Both the position numbers and the translations under genes were made by a program. From Brucella anthropi_A (lineage in GTDB: Bacteria > Pseudomonadota > Alphaproteobacteria > Rhizobiales > Rhizobiaceae), in contig NZ_LQBD01000035.1 of assembly GCF_046630315.1 (NCBI RefSeq), positions 62,001 to 126,000 of the forward strand: a stretch of 64,000 nt of DNA, in the 5' to 3' direction. The notes under the pieces were generated by a model, which made no database searches, was not told the DNA's origin, and worked only from the letters and a program-made list of their open reading frames with translations. Below, in pieces: positions 1 through 8,499 of this stretch; the first letter of the stretch is position 1, and the number at the start of each line of letters is the position of its first letter.

Positions 1-134
1 ACCGCTGCGACTATCTCGATCCCGCACTTGTCTGGACCGGCGTGAAGGACACCGGCAAGGGTGCTGCCCTTTCGGCGATCGGCTACGGCAATCTCACGCG
101 ACCAAAATCCTTCCACCTGCGTGAAAAAATCTGA
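1..134 (+). CDS. Aldehyde dehydrogenase family protein, C-terminal fragment
   Basis: Only the last 43 codons are inside the window; the gene begins upstream of base 1. The reading frame starting at base 3 ends with TGA at 132-134. The tail contains DTGKG, a Leu-Ser/Ile-Gly-Tyr stretch and ends near PKSFHLR, which is the usual C-terminus of NAD(P)-dependent aldehyde dehydrogenases that oxidise aldehydes to acids. The next gene, an iron-dependent alcohol dehydrogenase, starts 30 bp later on the same strand, so the two probably form an operon oxidising an alcohol via an aldehyde to an acid. The exact substrate cannot be told from the tail; the family call rests on this motif only. Confidence 0.75.
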   Translation, partial: RCDYLDPALVWTGVKDTGKGAALSAIGYGNLTRPKSFHLREKI

Positions 135-164
135 CCGCTCATCATTATTCGGAAAGCAATAGAC

Positions 165-1337
165 ATGACCACTCTGACCGCGAAATGGAACTTCCCGACC
201 ACCGTGCTTTTCGGGCCGGGACGCATCAAGGAACTTCCAGCCGTCCTGAAAGCCGCAGGCATTAAACGCCCGCTTTTCGTGACCGATCCCGGCCTGGCGA
301 AGCTTCCCGTGGTGGCGTCCACGCTCGCTGTCCTGGATGAAGCCGGTGTGGCATACGGGGTTTTCTCCGACGTGAAGCCGAACCCGGTCGAAAGCAATCT
401 TTATGCGGGCGTCGAGGTCTTCAAAAGCGGCCAGCATGACGGTGTCATCGCCTTTGGCGGCGGTTCGGCGCTGGACCTTGGCAAGCTCATCGCCTTTCAG
501 GCCGGGCAGACCCGACCCGTCTGGGATTTTGAAGACATTGGCGACTGGTGGACCCGCGCTGACAGCGACGCCATCGCGCCGATCATTGCGGTGCCGACGA
601 CGGCAGGCACCGGCTCGGAAGTTGGCCGCGCAGGCGTTCTCACCAATGAAACCACCCACACCAAGAAGGTGATTTTCCACCCGAAAATGCTGCCCGTGAC
701 AGTGATCGCCGACCCGGAACTTTCGACAGGAATGCCGCCTTTCATCACGGCGGGTACAGGCATGGATGCGCTGGCGCACTGTCTCGAAGCTTATTGCGCG
801 CCGGGCTTCCATCCCATAGCCGATGGTATTGCCGTGGAAGGTATCCGTCTGGTTTTTGAGAACCTGCCCAAGGCCTATGCCGATGGGAACGATATTGACG
901 CGCGTGCCAACATGATGGCCGCTGCCGCCATGGGCGCAACGGCCTTCCAGAAAGGGCTCGGCGCGATCCATTCGCTGTCTCACCCTATCGGCGCGCTCTA
1001 TGACTCACATCACGGCATGACGAACGCTGTTTTCATGCCCTATGTCCTGCTTCAGAACCGATCCGCCATCGAAAAGCGCATCGAAAGGCTTGCCGATTAT
1101 CTCGGCATCAAGGGCGGCTTTGACGGATTTCTGGCAGCCGTCGTGAAATTGCGCAGCGACCTTGGCGTCCCCAATACGCTGCCCGAATTCATCAAGGGTC
1201 TTGAAATGGACGATACGCGGAAAGACCTGATTGCCGAGATGGCCATCGTTGATCCGACGGCTGGCGGAAACCCGATTGAACTGACGAAAGAACGCGCGTT
1301 GAAGTTGCTAAATGCCGCATTCGAAGGTAAGGTCTGA
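165..1337 (+). CDS. Iron-containing alcohol dehydrogenase
   Basis: This 390-residue protein is the normal length for group III metal-dependent alcohol dehydrogenases. It shows the NAD-binding GGGSALDLGK segment near residue 97, the GTGSEVGRAGVLT segment near residue 150, and the metal ligands: Asp and His in GMDALAHCLEAY (near 200) and two His in the AIHSLSHPIGALYDSHHG region (near 270-285). It should interconvert an alcohol and aldehyde with NAD(H) in the cytoplasm. It follows an aldehyde dehydrogenase by 30 bp, suggesting a joint alcohol/aldehyde oxidation role. A hairpin terminator follows. The substrate is not deducible. The ATG at 165 is the first in frame and matches the family N-terminus. 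Confidence 0.9.
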   Translation: MTTLTAKWNFPTTVLFGPGRIKELPAVLKAAGIKRPLFVTDPGLAKLPVVASTLAVLDEAGVAYGVFSDVKPNPVESNLYAGVEVFKSGQHDGVIAFGGGSALDLGKLIAFQAGQTRPVWDFEDIGDWWTRADSDAIAPIIAVPTTAGTGSEVGRAGVLTNETTHTKKVIFHPKMLPVTVIADPELSTGMPPFITAGTGMDALAHCLEAYCAPGFHPIADGIAVEGIRLVFENLPKAYADGNDIDARANMMAAAAMGATAFQKGLGAIHSLSHPIGALYDSHHGMTNAVFMPYVLLQNRSAIEKRIERLADYLGIKGGFDGFLAAVVKLRSDLGVPNTLPEFIKGLEMDDTRKDLIAEMAIVDPTAGGNPIELTKERALKLLNAAFEGKV

Positions 1338-1409
1338 AACGCTGAATTCAGGCGTGGCAAAGGCCACAAGGGGTAAGCATCGCACCACCATGGCGGGGGG
1401 CGATGCATT

Positions 1410-1450
1410 GAGGAGCGGGTTCTTGGGGAGGAGCCCGCTCCTCTTCATTT
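1410..1450 (+). terminator. Rho-independent-like terminator after the alcohol dehydrogenase
   Basis: A 10-bp perfect stem (GAGGAGCGGG at 1410-1419 and its complement at 1434-1443) with a 14-base loop is followed by TTCATTTT. It lies about 70 bp after the stop codon of the iron alcohol dehydrogenase. Confidence 0.6.
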
Positions 1451-1551
1451 TACTGCGGGCCTGATAAGTTTGAAATCCCGCACCCCATAAAATTGGGAAC
1501 TATTCTATATTTCAGTCGTTTACCTCCATCATCCGAGACGGAGGGTTGCAC

Positions 1552-2007
1552 GTGAATATCTTCAAGCAGACTTGTGCCGGGGCCTTGGCCGTGATCTTCG
1601 GGGCGACGTCGATCATACCAACCATGGCGGCACCCATGAATCTGGAACGCCCAGTCATCAATCACACGATAGAGCAGGTGCGCGATCATCGCCGTCCGCC
1701 GCGTCATTATCGGGGCCACCGGCCCAACCGGCCGGGACACTGGAACGGCCATCGCGGCTATCGGCATTACCGTCACGGCTATCGCCGCCACAGCGATGGG
1801 TGGTGGTATCCGCTGGCAGCATTCGGCGCAGGCGCCATCATTGGCGGCGCCATAAGCCAGCCGCGCCCTGTTTATCGCGCACCGGGTCTATCCAATGCGC
1901 ATGTGCAGTGGTGCTATAACCGCTATAAGTCCTATCGTTCCTCGGACAATACATTCCAGCCCTATAATGGGCCGCGCAAACAGTGCTATTCGCCCTATTA
2001 TCGCTGA
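1552..2007 (+). CDS. BA14K family secreted protein
   Basis: This small secreted protein is 151 residues from the GTG at 1552. A TTG lies six bases upstream, but the GGAGGG at 1540-1545 sits six bases before the GTG and touches the TTG, so GTG is chosen. Residues 1-25 form a signal peptide ending near TMAAP. Then comes a His/Arg/Gly-rich repeat region (PPRHYRGHRP, RGYRHYRHGYRR), a short hydrophobic Gly/Ala segment (AAFGAGAIIGGAI) and the C-terminal BA14K signature with VQWCYNRYKSYR and a final CYSPYYR. Family members are surface or periplasmic proteins of Rhizobiales; the Brucella prototype is an immunogenic 14-kDa lectin-like protein. It stands alone between two terminators. The precise role of this paralogue is unknown. 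Confidence 0.85.
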   Translation: MNIFKQTCAGALAVIFGATSIIPTMAAPMNLERPVINHTIEQVRDHRRPPRHYRGHRPNRPGHWNGHRGYRHYRHGYRRHSDGWWYPLAAFGAGAIIGGAISQPRPVYRAPGLSNAHVQWCYNRYKSYRSSDNTFQPYNGPRKQCYSPYYR

Positions 2008-2014
2008 TCATTGC

Positions 2015-2041
2015 AAAAGCGTCCTTGAAGGGCGCTTTTTC
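2015..2041 (+). terminator. Terminator after the BA14K gene
   Basis: AAAAGCGTCC, a TTGA loop and AGGGCGCTTTTT form a stem with a terminal T run, 8 bp after the stop codon. Confidence 0.8.
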
Positions 2042-2338
2042 ATGTCATTTGCAACGTGGTGAACAGAAACGTGATGGATTTTCAGGTTTCTGCTTCAAGG
2101 GACATCTGGACGCCTTCGTCAAACAGGAATAAGCAGGCCCGCGTCATATCAATGTCGCGGGCAAAATTTTCCGAATTCTCCCCCTTCCGAGACATGAAAA
2201 ATAACATTCAGAACAGGTTCCCGGAAGAAATGTGCTGACTTTCTCCAGGGCAGGTTCAGTCCGAAACCGAAGACCGCCATTCAGCCTCGTGTATTTCACG
2301 GGCAGAAGAACGATTTCGGCGCAATCTTGAGTTTGAAA
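2042..2338. other. Intergenic stretch with one inverted repeat, no gene seen
   Basis: About 300 bp before the EamA gene. GCCCGCG at 2137-2143 is repeated inverted at 2156-2162. No convincing coding frame is present: short open frames here lack a ribosome binding site and recognisable sequence. It probably holds the promoter of the next gene. Confidence 0.4.
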
Positions 2339-3238
2339 ATGTCGCATATCGCCGCCGCAAGCCCCGCACCCTCCAACACCCAACGCTGGGCGATGACTGC
2401 CCTGATCACCGGCGGCATCGCCATCGGCACTTCGCCGATCTTTGTGCGGCTTTCCGAGGTGGGGCCGCTCGCGACCGGATTCTGGCGCCTCGCGCTGGCG
2501 GTTTTGCCGCTTTTGCTCATGGATGGCCGCGAGCGGCGCGAGGAAAAGGATGCAGCCCCGCTCACCCTGTCCGATTGTCTGCGTCTTGCCCTGCCCGGCC
2601 TGTTCATCGCTTTCGACCTCGGCGCGTGGCATTTGTCGCTGCATATGACATCCGTTGCCAATGCAACGCTGCTTGCCAATATGGCGCCGATTTTCGTCAC
2701 ACTCGGCGCCTGGCTGCTTTTCAAGTCGCGCGTGAGCAATTCCTTCATGATCGGACTTGCCGTCGCGGTCATCGGCGTCGTGGTGCTGAAAGGCGGACCG
2801 GGCGAGCTTCTCCAGTCCCAATCCTCCGGCGATGCGATGGCGCTTCTGGCCGCAGTCTTCTATGCGGGCTACATTCTTTCGGTTGGCCGCCTGCGCAGCC
2901 GCTTTTCCACCATGCGCATCATGCTGTGGAGCAGCGCAATTGCCGCAGTGGTTTCGCTGCCGGTCGCCTATTTCATGGAAGGCCATATATTGCCTGCCAC
3001 GCTCTATGGCTGGCTGGTCCTTGCGGGCCTCGCCTGGGTGACGCATGCCGCGGGCCAAAGCATGATCGCTTATGCCCTTGCCTATCTTCCGGCGTCGTTC
3101 TCGTCCCTCACCCTGCTTCTGCAACCAGTTGTCGCAGCATTTCTTGCATGGACGATCCTGTCGGAACCCCTCGGCATGTTGCAGGCTGTGGGCGGCATCA
3201 TCGTGATATCGGGGATTCTGATTGCGCGAAGAGGATAG
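2339..3238 (+). CDS. EamA/DMT family permease
   Basis: From the ATG at 2339 the product is 299 residues, the size of a ten-helix drug/metabolite transporter made of two EamA repeats. Hydrophobic segments run from residue 20 to the end; the first repeat contains GTSPIFVRLSEVGPLATGFWR and the second GYILSVGRLRSRF and SLTLLLQPVVAAFLAW, the typical helix-9 Pro motif. An upstream TTG at 2327 is possible, but the ATG gives the better N-terminus. Members export amino acids, purines or other small metabolites from the inner membrane; the substrate here is not known. The gene stands alone and is convergent with the betaine-type ABC operon across a shared terminator. Confidence 0.85.
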   Translation: MSHIAAASPAPSNTQRWAMTALITGGIAIGTSPIFVRLSEVGPLATGFWRLALAVLPLLLMDGRERREEKDAAPLTLSDCLRLALPGLFIAFDLGAWHLSLHMTSVANATLLANMAPIFVTLGAWLLFKSRVSNSFMIGLAVAVIGVVVLKGGPGELLQSQSSGDAMALLAAVFYAGYILSVGRLRSRFSTMRIMLWSSAIAAVVSLPVAYFMEGHILPATLYGWLVLAGLAWVTHAAGQSMIAYALAYLPASFSSLTLLLQPVVAAFLAWTILSEPLGMLQAVGGIIVISGILIARRG

Positions 3239-3244
3239 GATATG

Positions 3245-3272
3245 AAAAAGCGCCGGTTTTCCGGCGCTTTTT
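3245..3272. terminator. Bidirectional terminator
   Basis: AAAAAGCGCCGG, a TTTT loop and CCGGCGCTTTTT form a perfect 12-bp stem with A and T runs on either side. It lies between the convergent EamA gene and the ABC binding-protein gene and can end transcription from both strands. Confidence 0.9.
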
Positions 3273-3283
3273 GGAGCGGCTGA

Positions 3284-4150
3284 TTATTCAGCCAGCCATT
3301 CCTTGATGCGATCCGGATGGTCCGCGATATATTTATCGACGGCCTTCTCATAGGATGTTTCCTGTGCATCGAACATCGCAGCTTCAAGCTCGTTGATCGG
3401 AATGCTCATCTTGGTCAGGAAGTTCGCAACTTTCGGATTATCCTCCTTGAAGCCCTTGCGCGCGATGGCATCGATATGTTCCGCACCGCCCAGCGCACCT
3501 TCAGGATCGGCAATGTAACGCAGCTTGTACTTGCCGAACATCCAGTGCGGGCTCCATGAGGTCGCGACAAACCAGCCGTCGGAACGCATGGCGCGGTCGA
3601 CCGTCGTGAGCATGGCCGCTTCGCTTGAAATATTGAGCTTGTAGTCCAGCCCGTATTTCTTGATCGCTTCCTGCGACAGGCGGGTCAGACCGGCGCCCGG
3701 ATCGATGCCCTGAATTTCGCCCTTCAGCTTCTCGCGCACTTCCGGCTTCTTCAGGTCTTCGATGGAGCTGATTTCGCTTTCCGGAATGTAAGCCGGAACG
3801 ATCCAGCCGAGCTTCGCCCCTTCGTAGAGCGGGCCGAGGTCTTCAACCTTGTCCTTCACGCGCGCATAATAATCGGCATGGGTTTCCGGCAGCCAGGCCA
3901 TCATCATGGCATCGATATCGCCGCGGCTTACGCCCTGATAGAGTGGAGCCACGTCTGTCTGAACCAGTTCGACCTTCTGGCCGAGATTGTCTTCAATCAG
4001 CTTCTTGGCCAGTTTGGTGACGAATTCAGCATCAGACCAGGGTGCCCACCCGATTTTCACCGGCTTGCCATCCTGCGCAAAGGCTGCGCCCATGGTTATC
4101 GTTCCCGCCACAACTGCCGCCAGACCGAATTTGGTTAGTTTGCCCAACAT
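3284..4150 (-). CDS. Glycine betaine/choline-type ABC transporter substrate-binding protein
   Basis: This 288-residue periplasmic binding protein has a signal peptide ending at AAFAQ (residues 1-25) followed by KIGWAPWSDAEF, the OpuAC-family start. The aromatic-rich WAPW and SWSPHWMF segments fit the Trp cage that holds quaternary ammonium groups in ProX/OpuAC/ChoX proteins. AAGGAGAAGCT precedes the ATG. Genes for the permease and ATPase lie directly upstream on the same strand in the order ATPase, permease, binding protein. The system should import betaine, choline or a related osmoprotectant; sequence alone does not separate these. It ends at a strong bidirectional terminator. Confidence 0.88.
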   Translation of the reverse strand: MLGKLTKFGLAAVVAGTITMGAAFAQDGKPVKIGWAPWSDAEFVTKLAKKLIEDNLGQKVELVQTDVAPLYQGVSRGDIDAMMMAWLPETHADYYARVKDKVEDLGPLYEGAKLGWIVPAYIPESEISSIEDLKKPEVREKLKGEIQGIDPGAGLTRLSQEAIKKYGLDYKLNISSEAAMLTTVDRAMRSDGWFVATSWSPHWMFGKYKLRYIADPEGALGGAEHIDAIARKGFKEDNPKVANFLTKMSIPINELEAAMFDAQETSYEKAVDKYIADHPDRIKEWLAE

Positions 4151-4207
4151 AGCTTCTCCTTTTCGATTGGTATCAGTTCCCGTTGTTATTCTTGGTTATT
4201 TTGCTGT

Positions 4208-5113
4208 TCAGGCTTCCTGTTTGCGAAAGGATGAGGCGGACCGGGTGTCCGCCGCCTTTCTCAAAGATGCGAGCCGCTTGAAAAACCCGGCCCCGCCCTT
4301 GCCGAAGCTCTGGGTGATACGGTCGAGAATGACCGCCAGAATGACGACTGCCAGGCCGCCTTCGAAACCGAGGCCCACATTGAGGCGCTGAATGCCGGTC
4401 AACACCGTATTGCCGAGGCCGCCCGCACCGATCATCGATGCGATGACCACCATCGACAGCGACAGCATGATCGTCTGGTTGATACCGGCCATGATCGAGG
4501 GCATGGCGTTTGGAAGCTGCACCTTGAACAGAAGCTGTCGCGACGTGCAGCCGAAGGCGAGCCCGGCTTCAACGAATTCGGCATGCACCTGCCGGATACC
4601 GAGATTGGTCAGACGCACGACCGGCGGCATGGCGAAGATTACCGTCGCAATCGTTCCGGGCACGGCACCGAGGCCAAAAAACATAGCTGCCGGAATGAGA
4701 TAGACGAAAGCGGGCATCGTCTGCATGAGATCGAGCACCGGGCGCACGATCGAAGCCACCGTGTCGCTGCGCGCCATGGCAATGCCGAGCGGAATGCCGA
4801 TCACCACCGCGATGACGGTGGATGCCAGCACCAGGGAAAGGCTTTCCATCGTGCCGGTCCACAACTCCATGTGGATGATGAGGCCCAATGCGAGAGCCGT
4901 GAAAATCGCAAACTTCCACCCGACGCGCCACAGAGCGAGCAGCGTGAGAATGGCAACCCCACCAAGCGGCGGGACAATGAGAAGCGCGTTTTGAATGCCG
5001 TCGGTCACAAAACCGATGACGGCTGCGATCATATCGAGCGCGGGCGTGAAGTGGTCGAGAATGTAGTTGACCACAACATCCGCCCAGCCGCCGACGCTGA
5101 AATTCAAATCCAT
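4208..5113 (-). CDS. Betaine-type ABC transporter permease (ProW-like)
   Basis: This 301-residue integral membrane protein matches ProW/OpuAB permeases. Hydrophobic segments cover residues 45-270. The MetI-type EAA loop (residues about 170-195) contains EFVEAGLAFGCTSRQLLFKV followed by PNAMPSIMAG. MIGAGGLGNTVLTGIQRLN near residue 235 is a family hallmark. The N-terminal 40 residues are partly amphipathic, as in ProW. It lies between the ATPase and binding-protein genes with gaps of 80 and 57 bp, and forms the inner membrane channel of the same importer. Confidence 0.9.
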   Translation of the reverse strand: MDLNFSVGGWADVVVNYILDHFTPALDMIAAVIGFVTDGIQNALLIVPPLGGVAILTLLALWRVGWKFAIFTALALGLIIHMELWTGTMESLSLVLASTVIAVVIGIPLGIAMARSDTVASIVRPVLDLMQTMPAFVYLIPAAMFFGLGAVPGTIATVIFAMPPVVRLTNLGIRQVHAEFVEAGLAFGCTSRQLLFKVQLPNAMPSIMAGINQTIMLSLSMVVIASMIGAGGLGNTVLTGIQRLNVGLGFEGGLAVVILAVILDRITQSFGKGGAGFFKRLASLRKAADTRSASSFRKQEA

Positions 5114-5193
5114 GTTTTACCGTCCATTTCCGTATTTCTTCTGGATTGGACCCATTCTGCCCCGATCAGGCAAAAGTCCGTTGGCGCGCAGTT

Positions 5194-6378
5194 TCAGCCC
5201 GCGCGGCCAAGCGTTTCGAGCAATGCCGATTTGCTGATGGCACCGACATAGCGGTTCTGGCGATCCGTGACCGGAACTGGCCAGGGGCTTTCCGCCACCT
5301 GCGTCAGCAAACCGGAAAGCGGCGCTTCGGCTTCGATGGCAGAGACGCGATCCAGTCTCTCGCCGCCTTGCACTGCGATACCCTTTGCCAGAGCGTCTCG
5401 ACTGACCAGGCCGCGATATGTGCGGTCGGCATCGATCAACACACCGAATGTCTTGCCGCTTGCGTCGAAGCGTTCGAGCGCTGTTGCCAGCTGTTCCGGT
5501 TCAAAGACGATCAACTCGTCCTCGCGCGCCACGTCCGCAGCCTTGAAGACGCGGGATACATCGACATTGCGGAAGAAGGAACGGACATAATCATTGGCCG
5601 GTGCGGACACGATCTCATTCGGCGTCCCCACCTGCACGACCTTGCCGTGCTGCATGATGCAGATGCGATCACCGATGCGCATGGCTTCGTCCAGATCATG
5701 GCTCACGAAAATGATGGTGCGACTATGTTCCGCCTGAAGCCGCTTCAATTCATCCTGCATTTCGGTGCGGATCAGCGGATCGAGTGCGGAGAAAGCCTCG
5801 TCCATCAGAAGAATGGTCGGCTCGCTGGCAAGCGCCCGCGCCAGGCCGACGCGCTGCTTCATGCCGCCGGAAAGCTGGTCCGGCATGCTGTGCGCATAGG
5901 GCTCCAGCCCGACGGCCGCGAGAGCCTTCAGTGCTTTCTGGTGACGTTCCGCCTCACCCATGCCGGCCACTTCAAGGCCGAAGGCGGCATTGTTCAGAAC
6001 CGAACGATTGGGCAGGAGCGCGAAGGACTGGAACACCATGCTCATGTCGCGACGACGAAGATCGATCAGCTCGCGCCTAGTCATTTTGACGATATCGCGG
6101 CCATCCACCTCGATGGAACCGGCAGTCGGTTCGATCAGGCGATTGAGGAGGCGCAGAAGCGTGGATTTGCCCGAGCCGGAGAGGCCCATAATAACGAATA
6201 CTTCACCTTCACGGATATCGAAGGTGGCATTATCGACGCCGATCGTTGCGCCGAGTTCGCTGTGAATCTGGGTTTTTGATTTACCTGCGCGCAATTCCTG
6301 CATTGCACGCTCCGGATCATCGCCGAAGACTTTAAAAACGCTCTTCAAGCTTATTTTCGTCTCAGCCGGCGACTTCAT
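5194..6378 (-). CDS. Betaine-type ABC transporter ATPase (ProV-like) with CBS region
   Basis: The product is 394 residues from the ATG at 6378. An in-frame ATG at 6408 exists, but AAGGAAG sits seven bases before 6378 and the family starts close to there. It shows Walker A GLSGSGKST, the ABC signature LSGGMKQR, Walker B ILLMDEAFSALD and the switch His in FVSHDLDEA. The N-terminus (KVFGDDPERAMQEL) is typical of ProV. The last 120 residues form a CBS-type region; in relatives such CBS pairs sense ionic strength or osmotic state. It is the first gene of the operon with the permease and binding protein, preceded by a long A+T-rich promoter region. Confidence 0.9.
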   Translation of the reverse strand: MKSPAETKISLKSVFKVFGDDPERAMQELRAGKSKTQIHSELGATIGVDNATFDIREGEVFVIMGLSGSGKSTLLRLLNRLIEPTAGSIEVDGRDIVKMTRRELIDLRRRDMSMVFQSFALLPNRSVLNNAAFGLEVAGMGEAERHQKALKALAAVGLEPYAHSMPDQLSGGMKQRVGLARALASEPTILLMDEAFSALDPLIRTEMQDELKRLQAEHSRTIIFVSHDLDEAMRIGDRICIMQHGKVVQVGTPNEIVSAPANDYVRSFFRNVDVSRVFKAADVAREDELIVFEPEQLATALERFDASGKTFGVLIDADRTYRGLVSRDALAKGIAVQGGERLDRVSAIEAEAPLSGLLTQVAESPWPVPVTDRQNRYVGAISKSALLETLGRAG

Positions 6379-6940
6379 ACTTTCTTCCTTGTATAAAATA
6401 CCATGCATTAAGTTTAACCCCGCTGTGCTGGCGGACTTAATCTCCTTTTTAACAATGATAGAACTTCATTCCAACGCAAATTGCTCACACGCGATCTGCG
6501 TTCCGCGAACGGTCCGCATGGAATGATTATCGATAGATTGCCTGATTCTATATAGGTCATTTCCCGACATGTCCACCCACAGCCGTGAATTCATCTAAAT
6601 GATCCGTCCGGCAACCGTCCCCTTGATTGATTTTTTGAAGGGTTGCGCAACGAATTTCGGGGACTGCCCGCCACCGCTCAAAGCAGGAAACAATCGACCA
6701 GTCTGGGAGCAATAGTAGTCCTGTTCCAGTCAATTATCGGAACGGCCTGCGACAAATATGCAATCAGCTGCGACATCATCTGAACTAGTATAATTCAGGA
6801 TGAAAACGGATATAATTATAGAAAAATAGTGTGATTATACTATATACCTGTATTATCTAGTCTATACATAAAACGGCGCGAATTGAGCAATCCGCGCCGT
6901 CATATAAAGGGCTTGAGCGCCGATCTGAAGCTCCCGCTTT
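6379..6940. other. Long A+T-rich intergenic region
   Basis: About 560 bp lies between the upstream end of the betaine-type operon and the downstream end of the 6941-11219 operon, both on the minus strand. The part from 6770 to 6870 is strongly A+T-rich. It should contain the promoter of the ProV-like gene and it contains the terminator at 6873-6900. No gene, tRNA or clear repeat is seen. Confidence 0.5.
6873..6900 (-). terminator. Terminator of the leftward catabolic operon
   Basis: ACGGCGCG at 6873-6880 and CGCGCCGT at 6893-6900 form an 8-bp stem; on the minus strand it is followed by TTTTA. It lies 40 bp after the stop of the NTF2-like gene. Confidence 0.7.
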
Positions 6941-7414
6941 TCAGCGATAAGCCAGATATCCGACAAAACCGGTGATCTTCCAGCGCGCGCCGTCCCGACG
7001 GCAGAAATAAAGTGTCTGCCAGTTGAGACGGTCTTCCGCTCCATCTTTCCTTGCAATCGTTCCGTCAAATTTTTTCCGGGCGACGGCCACGTCGCCGGTA
7101 ATATCGATCACGCCCAGATTCGTCGCGCGGAAGATGCCATCGGCCAAGGGTTCGGCATATTCGACCGCCGCACTTTCCGCCGCCTGCCGCAGCCATTCAT
7201 CGCGATAGCTTGCGAGCGTCGGAAATCCCGCATCCCATTTGTCGGGATCGCGATCATTATGCGCATGAATGCCGAGGAAACGCGCCTCATCGAAATCGTC
7301 AGCCACCATGGACCAGTCCTGCGATACGAAGGCCTCGATATCGCGCCGCACAAGCATGTCCCAAATCTGTTCGCGGTCCTTGTCCCCTGCGAACGGATTA
7401 ACCGCACCTTTCAT
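6941..7414 (-). CDS. NTF2-like (SnoaL-type) protein of unknown function
   Basis: This 157-residue soluble protein has the look of an NTF2/SnoaL fold: an N-terminal helical part with WDMLVRRDIEAFVSQDWSMV, a middle VEYAEPLADGIFRATN segment and a C-terminal strand pair ending RRDGARWKITGFVGYLAY, which is the common end of small NTF2-like domains. AGGAGG lies seven bases before the ATG. It is the last gene of a five-gene operon with the PLP enzyme, RpiR regulator, ABC ATPase and SDR enzyme, with only 13 bp to the previous gene. Such domains are enzymes (isomerases, cyclases, dehydratases) or ligand binders; no catalytic residue can be assigned. Confidence 0.7.
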   Translation of the reverse strand: MKGAVNPFAGDKDREQIWDMLVRRDIEAFVSQDWSMVADDFDEARFLGIHAHNDRDPDKWDAGFPTLASYRDEWLRQAAESAAVEYAEPLADGIFRATNLGVIDITGDVAVARKKFDGTIARKDGAEDRLNWQTLYFCRRDGARWKITGFVGYLAYR

Positions 7415-7427
7415 CTTATCCTCCTGA

Positions 7428-8495
7428 TTATCTCAACTTTCCACGCGCGGCGACCGGCAGGATATCGATGACCTCTTCGCCGGAAACGAGGTAAACCTCG
7501 TCAAAGAGATTGGAAACCACGCAGACATGATCCGGAATGATCCGCACCTGCTCGCCGACATTCAGATCGGCAACATCGCCGGCCAGCTTGCCGTGTTCCT
7601 CACTCAATCCGACTACACGGGCGTCCGGGCGCCCGACCAACTCGCCAAAATCGCTCAGTCCCAGCGTGTCGCTGGACAGCGCCTTGGAACCGGCATCGAC
7701 GATCGCCCGGTCGGATGTCGGGTGACTCACCACCGTCGAAAGCACCGTCAGGGCGCAGTCGTCCACTGTCGCGGCCCCTTTCGCAACCTGATAGCGGTCG
7801 AAATAGATATAAGTGCCGGGACGATATTCCGTGACGACGCCGTCACCGGGATTGCGCCACATATCGGGCGTGCCGCCGCTTGAAATCGTCTCGCAGTGAA
7901 GGCCGTTCGCCTCCAGCAGCGCGCGCGCCGAATAAAGCCATTGCTCGGCCTCTTCCGGCTTTCCCGCGGCGGGATAGGTCATCAGGCCACCGAAACGCAG
8001 CCCGGCGCTCTCATCGATGATGCGCGCCAGTTCCAGCGCTTCGGCTGGCGTCTGCACGCCACAACGCCCCATGCCGGTATCGCATTCGACAAGGACTGTC
8101 AGCGGGTGGTTTTCATCGGTAAAACGCGCCGCAAGCCCTGCAAGCGACGTCCTGTTGTCCACCGTGACCGAAATCGTGATGCGCCGATGCAGCGCATATA
8201 GACGGTCGAGCTTTTCCTGCCCCAGAATATTGTAGGGCAGGAAAATATCCGTCAGCCCGGCATCGGCCATAACCTCCGCCTCGCCGAGTTTCTGGCAGGT
8301 AATGCCGACGGCACCCGCCTCCACCTGCATTTTGGCAAATATGGGCAGCTTGTGGGTCTTGATATGCGGGCGCAATCTCACCCCCACGGCATCGGCATGG
8401 GCCTGCGCCTTTGCGATATTGGCTTTGACACGGTCGACATCGACCAGAACAGCGGGGGTATCCACCGCACGGATGGTTTTCGGTCTGATGGGCAT
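7428..8495 (-). CDS. D-threonine aldolase / D-serine dehydratase-like PLP enzyme (DSD1 family)
   Basis: This 355-residue protein has the alanine-racemase-type N-terminal barrel with TPAVLVDVDRVKANIAK and then RPHIKTHK, whose last Lys region carries the PLP Schiff-base lysine in D-threonine aldolases and D-serine dehydratases. VECDTGMGRCGV and the C-terminal DHVCVVSNLFDEVYLV are also diagnostic; the His and Cys in DHVC correspond to the metal site of this family. It should act on a D-3-hydroxy-amino acid by retro-aldol cleavage or dehydration. It lies 4 bp from the RpiR gene and 13 bp from the NTF2-like gene. The exact substrate is not known. Confidence 0.88.
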   Translation of the reverse strand: MPIRPKTIRAVDTPAVLVDVDRVKANIAKAQAHADAVGVRLRPHIKTHKLPIFAKMQVEAGAVGITCQKLGEAEVMADAGLTDIFLPYNILGQEKLDRLYALHRRITISVTVDNRTSLAGLAARFTDENHPLTVLVECDTGMGRCGVQTPAEALELARIIDESAGLRFGGLMTYPAAGKPEEAEQWLYSARALLEANGLHCETISSGGTPDMWRNPGDGVVTEYRPGTYIYFDRYQVAKGAATVDDCALTVLSTVVSHPTSDRAIVDAGSKALSSDTLGLSDFGELVGRPDARVVGLSEEHGKLAGDVADLNVGEQVRIIPDHVCVVSNLFDEVYLVSGEEVIDILPVAARGKLR

Positions 8496-8499
8496 GAGG

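Noticed and set aside
2056..2238. 60-codon plus-strand frame after the BA14K gene
   Set aside because: No ribosome site or recognisable sequence, and it crosses a hairpin.
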